Below, in pieces: positions 56,790 through 64,000 of a DNA stretch of 64,000 nt (position 1 is the stretch's first letter; the number at the start of each line of letters is the position of its first letter). A program made the translations under genes and the position numbers. The notes under the pieces are model-generated. The model was not told the DNA's origin and did not search any database. It saw only the letters and a list, made by a program, of their open reading frames with translations. The stretch comes from Crocodylus rhombifer (Eukaryota > Chordata > Crocodylia > Crocodylidae), in assembly GCA_038503035.1 (NCBI GenBank), contig JAVSML010025535.1, positions 298,673-362,672 of the forward strand, read 5' to 3'.

Positions 56790-57053
56790 AGCATCTCCAA
56801 GTAGCTTCCTCTATAAGCTCCTTCCCCCTTGTCTGCTACCAAAGAACTAACCCTCTTGGCCCAGTCATGGGGTTTATATGTGCCCAGGGCCCTGCCTTCT
56901 TCCGGTCAGCTGACTGGGTGCAGGTGTAGGCTAATTCCCTCATGAGCCTGCTGCCACAGTAACCTGCACCTGTGGGGTTTCTGCCTGGCTGCTAGGGCCC
57001 TTTCTAGGCAGTTTCTTCTCTTAAAGAAGCAGGCATCTTAGTGCCCTGTGACA
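56790..57053 (+). repeat. LTR-like remnant related to the LTR at 61400-62627
   Basis: GGGTTTATATGTGCCCAGGG then CCCTGCCTTCTTCCGGTCAG and CTGAC parallels TGTTTATATAGGCCAGGCCC and CTTCCGGTCAGTTGAC at 62512-62560. Both end in GTGCCCTGYGACA. The TATA box sits about 180 bp before this end. The other LTR end (TGTCACAGGGC type) was not found, so it is truncated or diverged. Confidence 0.55.
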
Positions 57054-57620
57054 CGGGGACAGCCCGCCATGACAATAGGAAAAAAAGCCCTAAAAACAGG
57101 GCAAACTTACCTTTTGCAGGGACAGCCAGATTGAATGAGCTGCAGAGGGATGGAAGTCCCATGCAGCTCGTCAGCCGCTTTTAACTGCAGCTGGGCCCGG
57201 CACAACAGGATGACATCACTGAAGGATGCTGCCCGGCAGAGATAAAAGCAGCTGGGGGGATGTGGCAGAGAGGGAGCTGCTGGACTGTCCCCAAAGCCGA
57301 GAGACGGCCTTGAGACAAAAGGGAGGAGAGGCCAAGAAAGGACCCAATGGAGGGGTCTGGCAGCTAATTAAAGGACACGCCACCCTGCACAGCAAGTGAA
57401 CTGGGCCAGAGGAAGGTGTCAAGGGATGGCAAGGTCATCACATGAAGGACATGTGAGTGTGGGGTGGGCTGAGGCTCCTCCCTGAAATTGCAATTATCTG
57501 GGTTTTTTTGGATTCATTTTAATCCACAGGATCAGGAAAAAACCCCACAAATAATGCTCAGAGGGCTAAGGGAGCTGGGACTGCTCAGAGGACCCTGACA
57601 CTGAGAGACCCAACCCATCC
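57054..57620. other. Unassigned GC-rich stretch, possible promoter or LTR piece
   Basis: Contains a CRE-like TGACATCA (57211-57218) and a TATA-like AGATAAAAGCAGC about 30 bp later (57239-57251), an arrangement seen in retroviral and host promoters. No coding frame follows. It abuts both the LTR-like end at 57053 and CR1 copy E, so it may be internal or LTR sequence of an unidentified element. Confidence 0.3.
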
Positions 57621-59008
57621 TCCAAGAAAGGGAGGAAAGTGGATCTGGCTAACTATAGGCCCATCAGCCTGACTTCTTTCCTGGGGAAGATCTTAGAAAA
57701 GTTTATTAAAGAGGCCATCCTTAATGGACTGGCCGACGCCAACATCCTAAGGGGTAGCCAGCACAGGTTTGTTGCAGGTAGGTCTTGCTTGACCAATCTC
57801 ATTTCCTTCTACGACCAGGTGACCTATCACCTGGACAAGGGAAAAGAGATTGATGTTATATATCTTGACTTCAAAAAAGCCTTCGATCTGGTATCCCACG
57901 ATCACCTCTTGGCAAAACTGGCCAATTGTGGCCTTGGCTCCACCATCATCCGCTGGCTGGGAAATTGGCTCCGTGGTCGGACCCAGAGGGTTGTAATTGA
58001 TGGCAGTCACTCATCGTGGTGCTCTGTGACCAATGGGGTCCCTCAAGGCTCTGTCCTTGGACCCATACTGTTCAACATCTTCATTAATGATGTGGACATC
58101 AGAGTCAGGAGTGGACTGCCAAGTTCGTCGATGACACCAAACTTTGGGGCAAAGCATCCATGCCAGAAGACAGGCGGGTGATCCAGGCTGACCTGGACAG
58201 GCTCAGCAAATGGGCAGATGAGAACCTGATGGTGTTTAACACCAAAAAATGCAAGGTTCTCCACCCTGGGGAAAAAAACCTGCAGGATCCTTATAGGCTC
58301 AGCAGTGCTACGCTGGCCAGCACTATGGATGAAAGGAACTTGGGGGTCATCATTGACCACAAGATGAACATGAGCCTGCAATGTGATGCTGCGGCTAGTA
58401 AAGTGACCAAAATGCTGGCTTGCATCCATAGATACTTCTCAAGCAAATCCTGGGACGTCCCCTTGTACTCGGCCTTGGTGAGGCCACAGCTGGAGTACTG
58501 CGTCCAGTTTTGGGCTCCACAATTCAAAAAGGATGTGGAGAAGCTTGAGAGTCCAGAGAAGAGCCACGCGCATGATCAGAGGTCAGGAAAACAGACCTTA
58601 CGCCAACAGGCTGTGAACCATGTGGCTCTTTAGCCTGGAAAAGGGCAGGCTTGGGGGTGATCTGGTGGCCACCTACAAGTTTATCGGGGTGACCACCAGG
58701 ATCTGGGGGAACGTTTGTTCACTAAAGCACCCCAAGGGATGACAAGGTCAATCGGTCATAAACTCCTGGAAGACCATTTCAGGCTGGACATAAGGAAGAA
58801 TTTCTTTACTGTCCGAGCCCCCAAGGTCTGGAATAGCCTGCCATCGGAGGTGGTTCAAGCACCCATATTGAACACCCTCAGAAGTAAATTGGATGCTTAT
58901 CTTGCTGGGATCCTATGACCCCAGCTGACTTCCTGCTTTTTGGGTGGGGGGCTGGACTTGATGATCTTCTGAGGTCCCTTCCAGCCCTAAGGTCTATGAA
59001 ATCTATGA
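57621..59008 (+). mobile_element. CR1 LINE, 5'-truncated copy E
   Basis: Starts in the RT N-terminal region ([15 protein letters not shown], compare copy D at 42966) and runs to the ATGAAATCTATGAAATC tail. Frame 57639-58181 carries the [21 protein letters not shown] and [15 protein letters not shown] blocks. One G is missing near 58119 relative to copy D, so the catalytic FVDD box falls out of frame and reading resumes in 58160-58633. A six-base deletion (ILPLYS to PLYS) and another shift near 58550 follow. The C-terminus is 58715-58918. It is a pseudogene, close to copy D. Confidence 0.94.
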
Positions 59009-59748
59009 AATCACCAGGGTTGCCTCACTGCCCTGAATACACCCAAGCAATGGAGAAGACTGTTGTGAACCACAAGGGCTGGAACAATGGAGAGGGGAAG
59101 GGAAGGAACACCTGAGTATAGTCAAGCTGATCTTCATTCAGCTGTCCCAAGAGGCTGACGGATGGCTGGGGTGTAGGGGAGGTAGAGCCCCAGGAACATC
59201 CACTGGTGACGATGCCTGGTATGTGTCCTGCTGTAAGAGGGAACCCTACTACTGAATGAAATATTTAAGATGTGGCAGGAGATTATCAGAGTATCCCTCA
59301 GGGAGAGTGCAACCTGCATCATGGCAGTAGCAGCAGTCTCCACGGCAGATCCTGGGTGCCCACTCCAGGGCTGCCAGAGAAAGGCTCCATGAAAGCAGGT
59401 GGGTACAATATACTTTAAATTTGTTCTCATACACCCCCCCCCCCCCAAAATTAAGTAGTCCCCAGTATGGGGAAAAAAGTATGAACAAGTTTAAAAACCA
59501 GTAATCTAGTTATATATAGCTCAAAGATATATAGATCTAGGTATACAGCTATATATCAATAAAAGATATGAGCATGTGACCTATAACCACAACTTACACG
59601 AACTCTAGTGTGCTACGAACAGCCTTTCAAATTAGGATTCGTGGAACTGGGGACTTGCCAGTTGAGCTTGTGTAGCCAACAGTTCACCGACCATCCCAAA
59701 ACCACAAATATCATAACACACTTGTTTTGGGGCAAAACCCACCACTTT
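59009..59748. other. Unassigned DNA with poly-C
   Basis: Contains a 13-base C run (59434-59446) and a short TATATAG stretch near 59508-59565. No gene recognised. Confidence 0.45.
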
Positions 59749-59842
59749 GTTCTACGTTTGTATAGTGCTTAGCACAATAGGGTCTTGGGTCATAGATGGT
59801 GCTCCCAACTACTACTACAACACAAATAAATAATAAAAAATG
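59749..59842. repeat. Ancient sauropsid repeat fragment
   Basis: GTTTGTATAGTGCTTAGCAC, then AATAGGGTCTTGGGTCATAG and CTACTACTACAACACAAATAAATAATAA is the reverse of the repeat at 28155-28250 (GTAGCAGCTGC, ATGATCAGGTGCTAAG, CACAAAC). Wording resembles a dispersed repeat common in turtles, crocodilians and birds. Confidence 0.45.
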
Positions 59843-61164
59843 TCAAAAGTCCCCTAGCTACAGCCCTGATGAATCACTGTGTGTTCCATCAAGCTCACGT
59901 TTAATCTAAAATCTTTATTTAAAAAAGGCAATTCAGATGTTCTCCAGTTTTTCACTTACTTCATTCTCAACCTTTTTTAATTACATATTTTTCTTACTTC
60001 CCTGGCAAATTTAGCTCCTTGGCACAACTAAAATTCATTATTGATCAGGAGCTGGTGAGAGACTCTTGTTCAATCATTGATTACTCAAGTGAGGTCACTA
60101 GAAGGTGCTGGCCATCATCATTCTGGTGTGTTTAACCAATGCTAAATATTGCCAGCTACAAAAGCTAGTTTTTATATGGGAACCAGAAATATGGGAATGT
60201 TAAATACCATCATGGGCAATAAAACAGCCAGTGTTTGGTCAATCATGAGATGTAAACCCATCTCTAGGGCTTCAGTTCAGCATTACATTACATAAATGCT
60301 TCCTCACAGGGTCATTTAGAGATCGGCTTTAATCCCAAAGCACTACTCAGGTTATTATTTTCTTACGAGTGATTTCATAAGTGGTGATTACCAGTAACCC
60401 ACTACAGTTAGCAGGGAGAAATAACTAGTTTTTATTTTCCTGTGACAGACAGAAGAGGGGTAAAAATAAGCTGATGTTTTATGCTTACTTAAGCAGTAAT
60501 GATTCCATTCTGAGGTCTCTTACTAAGCTGGCTCTGACCCTGAGGCAGCCTTGATTCATTGCTGGGGTAAAAGTAACTCTCAAAGCAGAGCACGAGTTGA
60601 CAAGGACATAATTTAAATCAGTAAGTGACTTTTAATTAAAATGGAACTAAACAATGTAGATACCTTTCTCCCCTCTGTCCCCGCCCCCCCATCCCCCCTT
60701 TTTTTCTTTCCAATTTATAAGTGTAGGTGTCTCACCTGAAAAAAAAAAAAAAAAGAAAAAAAAATCACATTTGTCTTCATGTGATACGCAGTCCCATTTT
60801 GCATATCACAAAACCCGGGTGCACCTGGAGGTGAAGCATCTTTTACCAGGAAGCATCAGCTCTAGAACACACATCCAGAGGAGACTGGGACATCTTCAGA
60901 AAATGCTGAAAAAAACATCCTTCAAAGAGGATGTTCACGACGTTGCTCTCAAATCCAATCTGGAGCTAATAATCTAAAAACTTCATAATTAATTTTAAAT
61001 ACAGTGTCCTTGATATTGCCATAATAGGGCAGCAGTAAAAATCCTCTAACATTGATATAATTTTTTTCCATATCTTGATTTTTTATTAAAGCATTTTGGA
61101 ACCCTCTTACATTTCCCTTAACTTAGGTGAACAATTTCAGAAGAAAGCTTGTGCTGATAGTATA
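59843..61164. other. Unassigned AT-rich DNA
   Basis: Includes the A-rich run 60739-60764. No other feature recognised. Confidence 0.45.
60739..60764. repeat. A-rich tract
   Basis: 25 A interrupted by one G. Confidence 0.95.
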
Positions 61165-61194
61165 GAATCATAGAAAATTAGGGTTGGAAGGGAC
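61165..61194 (-). repeat. CR1 3' end stub
   Basis: GAATCATAGAAAATTAGGGT then TGGAAGGGACA is the same as the start of the CR1 3' end at 28968, but only 30 bp long. Extreme 5' truncation or a remnant. Confidence 0.65.
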
Positions 61195-61399
61195 AGTAAA
61201 TGCAGTTGTTTTTAAACAAAGCTGGAAGGATGCATTCAGTGATCTAAAGGCCTAAAATGTACAACTCCTGTGGCCACAACAACAAAACCCACATAGAAAC
61301 CATTTAACCACAAGACTGATGATTTTCAGACAAGAACACTAAGGGGGTCTGATGCTTTTGAAAATCCAGTGAGTTTATTTAGGTGTGAGAGTAGAGCTC

Positions 61400-62627
61400 T
61401 GTCACAGGGCGGAGTCCCAGGAGCAGCCGTGATCTCTCCTGGTGCCCCCTACCATGCCAAGTGGGTGTCCTTGCACCCTCGTTCTCGCCCACCACGTCTT
61501 TGATGACAAAAGTATTAAGGGAGGCTGCCTTTTACCCCCTTGGATACGGTACCCCCTGGCGTATTCCCACCGGTACCCCGTCTACCGATGATTCTGTGCA
61601 CTCCCACCACAGGGCTACGCATGGCTCCTACCACCCCTTATACCACACCCAAGCCTCTCAGATGTACCGGACATTGTCAAGTCAGTTATTGGTGCCTGCG
61701 CCTTCTCAGACACCCTCCGGGCTTATCTGCCACTCTTTATGTAATCACCCTCCCTGGGGCTATCCGGTTGCCTTCCCTGGGACTTCTTATTCCTATACAA
61801 TCGCCCTCTCTGGGGCTTATCCCAATACAATACAATCACCCTCCCTGGGCTTCTTATTCCTGTACAATTGCCCTCCCTGGAGCTTATCCTGATACAATAC
61901 AATCGCCCTCCCTGGGGCTTTTACTCCTGTGTGTGCCCTCCCTGGGGCTTCTCACAATTGGGGCTCAGGTAGCCATAGCCATGCCTGGCCCCCCCAATAC
62001 ACTGTGCCCCTTCTCAGGGCTTGGATCAGTGCACCTCCTCCTCAGGTCTACAACCCCCACCAAGGCTCAGGTGGCCGTAGCCGTGCCTGGCCCCCAGACC
62101 GGCCTTCTCAGGTCGCTCACCCGCACTGGGGCTCCTCGCCCTGCACAACACTGCCCCACCGGAGCCAGGGTCCATACAACCCCCAAAATGCAGCACCCTC
62201 TCAGGCGCCAGGAACCCCCACGCTACTGGGGAACTCCTATGAGGCCTCCTCCAATCCCTACAGCCTCATCCGGTCCTCCAGTGTAACAATAACCAAAACC
62301 ATAAGCCAAGCGGCTGTAACACAAAACCCAAGCCTCCTGGCCAAAATACAAACTCTAGCCCTCTGGCTAAACCTCCTTCAAACCCCTATCCAGGGTTTCT
62401 CCTCACCCAGAAGCTGTTTCAGGCCCTCGGGCTTCTATGACTGCAGTGCTTCCACAGAGCTCCCACTCCATCAGCTGCCAGAGAAGAACTGCCTGCTTGG
62501 CTTCAGCCTAGGCTGTTTATATAGGCCAGGCCCTGCCCCCTTCCGGTCAGTTGACCGACTGCGGTTACCCTGGAAACCAACACCTGTCCTTCTCTCTAGG
62601 AGCAGGGCATTGAAGTGCCCTGCGACA
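61400..62627 (+). mobile_element. Solo LTR with perfect 5-bp target duplication
   Basis: Begins TGTCACAGGGC and ends GCCCTGCGACA (inverted tips, 10 of 11). AGCTC flanks both sides (61395-61399 and 62628-62632). The 5-bp duplication with TG/CA ends is the signature of LTR-retroelement integration. The length is 1228 bp and the element is C-rich. A TATA-like TTTATATAGG at 62513-62522 suggests plus orientation with a short R-U5 of about 80-110 bp; no AATAAA was found. It contains a minisatellite. The long frames inside (61540-62286, 61929-62669) are Pro/Leu-rich readings of repeats, not proteins. Gypsy-type or ERV origin is undecided. Confidence 0.82.
61748..61955. repeat. Minisatellite inside the LTR
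   Basis: Seven imperfect units each begin CCCTCCCTGGGGCTT or a close variant and most continue with TATTCCTATACAATCGC or CAATACAATACAATC. Spacing varies from about 23 to 45 bp. Length polymorphism is likely. Confidence 0.85.
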
Positions 62628-62632
62628 AGCTC

Positions 62633-63065
62633 TTTTGAAAAAGCAGTCTCCCCATTTCCTATGGACTAGAGAAATTGGTTTAATCTTTCTGTATCTTAGT
62701 CTACAGACCGTCAAATGGGCATAGCAATATCTTCCTGGTGTAACAAGGCTTAAGAAATCATTCCAAAACATCTTATGGCACTTAACAATGGGATTTGCAA
62801 AAGCACCTGAAAAAAATCAGGTGTTCAGCAAAACAGTACAGGTAGTTTTAAAATCTTCTGTTAATTATTACAAGATATTTTGAGTGGTTCTGCAATGTTG
62901 AATGGATGCTGCAATGTTTACTAAGATAGAGACCACCCATCATTCAATTTAAATAGAGGAGCAATTACATTTCCCAGTGTTTAGTGATAACTGACACAAT
63001 AGAAGCCACAGCATAAAGATGGGCCAGAAGGATGAGGCCCAAGTAAAAGCTAAGGAATAGGTCTG
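62633..63065. other. Unassigned AT-rich DNA
   Basis: No recognisable feature between the solo LTR and the next MITE. Confidence 0.45.
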
Positions 63066-63313
63066 TGTGGGTGTCTACATATTCATTAATGCAACATAAT
63101 TATGGTGCATTAAGTTTAGTACCTGTAATAACAGGTACTAACAATGTGCCATAATCAGCACTACTACGCATTAGTGCAGATGAGTGCTTTTTTGTGACAT
63201 TAATGCTCATTAGACTAAGTCTATTTTGCATTAGTACAGTTTTTGCCAGCTGGGCTAATGTGCAGTAGAATTAGTCTTCTGCGCATTAAGCATCTTGTGT
63301 AGATGTGCCCTGG
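63066..63313. mobile_element. MITE-like element (TCTACAC type)
   Basis: The left end GGGTGTCTACATATTCATTA and the right end read backward (CAGGGCACATCTACACAAGA, then TGCTTAATGCGCA) are imperfect inverted repeats. The interior is dense in GCATTAGT/ACTAATGC-type words in both senses. Related in tips and wording to 36668-36903. Non-coding. Confidence 0.5.
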
Positions 63314-63436
63314 GTAAACAAACAGGATTATTCTAACATAATACCCAATGTCCAACATGAATTTTGCATGCTCACAAAAAGAATCTAGTGAGGATGAGAA
63401 CACTGCCAAATTGCTTATGGTAAAAAGAGTAACAAT

Positions 63437-63878
63437 ATTACTCTGGAGTTGGTGTCGTCACGCCGGATTTGGCTTCCTGGACCATGACCCACGCTTCAGA
63501 GCAGAGGGCGTCCTGGGGTGTGATGGTCTCCATCTCTCCCCCAAAGGTAAGAGTTTGTTTTCTTACAGGCTAGTTGACCTCCTCTGGCAGGCTTTAAACT
63601 AAGTTCGTTGGGGGATGGGGAGCCACAGGAGCAAGAGAAAACTCAACCAAGTGTAGGACCTGCCCAGGTAAGAGCTCAGGTATATACCAAGGGAACAGTT
63701 GTCTTTCAGGAAGGGGGCTCCCACAGGGGGATTAAGGTGTTTCTTCACTAATGCAAGAAGCATGGGGAACAAGCAGGAGGAGCTTGCTCTCCTGCTTGCA
63801 AGTAGTAAAATCGACCTGGTTGGCCTAGCTGAGACATGGTGGGATGAAACTTTTGACTGGGCAGTAGACATAGAGCGT
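63437..63878 (+). mobile_element. CR1 LINE fragment: ORF1 end and ORF2 start
   Basis: The frame ending at 63602 contains GFGFLDHDPRF and LGCDGLHLSPKGKSLFSYRL. The DG-HL-G block is the last conserved block of the SGNH-type esterase domain known in CR1/L2 ORF1 proteins. After the ORF1 stop comes a spacer of about 150 bp. The ORF2 endonuclease start is then readable in another frame: TNARSMGNKQEELALL and DLVGLAETWWDE (63750-63845). The ETWW motif holds the conserved catalytic Glu of APE-type nucleases. It breaks off near 63878. This is the only place in the window where the ORF1/ORF2 junction is preserved. Confidence 0.8.
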
Positions 63879-64000
63879 GTTCTCTTCCAGGTTGGTGAAC
63901 CTCCTTCGGCGGGCTTTAAACTAGGCTCGTCGGGGGAGGGGGAAGATGAGGGTGGAGGAGACGATGAACTACCAGGCCCAGCAACAGCCAGCGAGCCCAG
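63879..64000 (+). mobile_element. Second CR1 fragment, repeating the ORF1 end; runs off the window
   Basis: GTGTTCTCTTCCAGGTTGGT followed by GAACCTCCTTCGGCGGGCTTTAAACTAGG repeats 63559-63600 (GTTTTCTTACAGGCTAGTTGACC, then CTCTGGCAGGCTTTAAACTA) with about 80 percent identity, about 322 bp downstream. The TAA stop of ORF1 is preserved in both (GCTTTAAACTA). The following spacer differs. Either a separate 5'-truncated CR1 inserted here or an internal duplication. Confidence 0.65.

Noticed and set aside
61540..62669. Two overlapping frames of about 247 codons rich in Pro and Leu
   Set aside because: They read through the minisatellite and C-rich body of a solo LTR; repeats are open in several frames, so no protein is implied.

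Overview
This is vertebrate nuclear DNA, most likely from a crocodilian, with a turtle or another sauropsid as the alternative. The evidence is the repeat content. There are many CR1 LINE copies whose 3' ends finish in a short ATGAAATCT-like tail, a gammaretrovirus-like endogenous retrovirus (ERV), solo LTRs, hAT-like foldback elements and MITEs, and worn MIR-like core-SINEs. No Alu, L1 or bacterial-type gene was seen. Base use is AT-rich outside the transposable elements. I recognise no complete host protein-coding gene, so the window reads as intergenic DNA or the inside of a large intron. One possible host exon lies on the minus strand at 5278-5496.

Layout. 1-7.7 kb is mostly unique-looking AT-rich DNA with one CR1 3' stub (4806-4891) and the candidate exon. 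7755-8452 is a nonautonomous DNA transposon; its sister copy lies in the opposite orientation at 31024-31795. 8727-12989 is a decayed gammaretrovirus-like provirus on the minus strand: LTR, env TM remnant, integrase remnant, RNase H, RT, protease and gag nucleocapsid. It ends at a 10-N assembly gap (12990-12999). A 316-bp hAT-like element with a perfect 8-bp target duplication follows (13107-13422). 13.4-19.9 kb is mostly unassigned. A truncated CR1 lies at 19960-20926, a palindromic MITE at 25123-25603, an old CR1 at 28968-29690, and the second 0.77-kb transposon at 31024-31795.

The right half is denser. A minus-strand CR1 (31945-34707) is interrupted by a 975-bp solo LTR (32012-32986). Upstream of it, in the same orientation, lies a fossil LINE of a different clade (about 34740-35990). 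38.35-39.64 kb is an unassigned GC-rich block. A foldback element at 40662-41468 is followed by the best-preserved CR1 (about 41960-44361, open frame of 797 codons). Another LINE 3' end lies at 48622-49095 and a second foldback element at 53836-54646 with a perfect 8-bp duplication. An LTR-like remnant is at 56790-57053 and a CR1 at 57621-59008. A 1228-bp solo LTR with a 5-bp duplication and an internal minisatellite occupies 61400-62627. The window ends inside CR1 sequence carrying the ORF1 esterase block and the start of the ORF2 endonuclease, part of it present twice.

The parts do not form a pathway. What can be read is a stratigraphy of insertions: LTRs and hAT elements placed into or beside older LINEs, with target duplications that date the events relative to each other. 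All coding pieces carry lesions except the truncated 797-codon CR1 frame.
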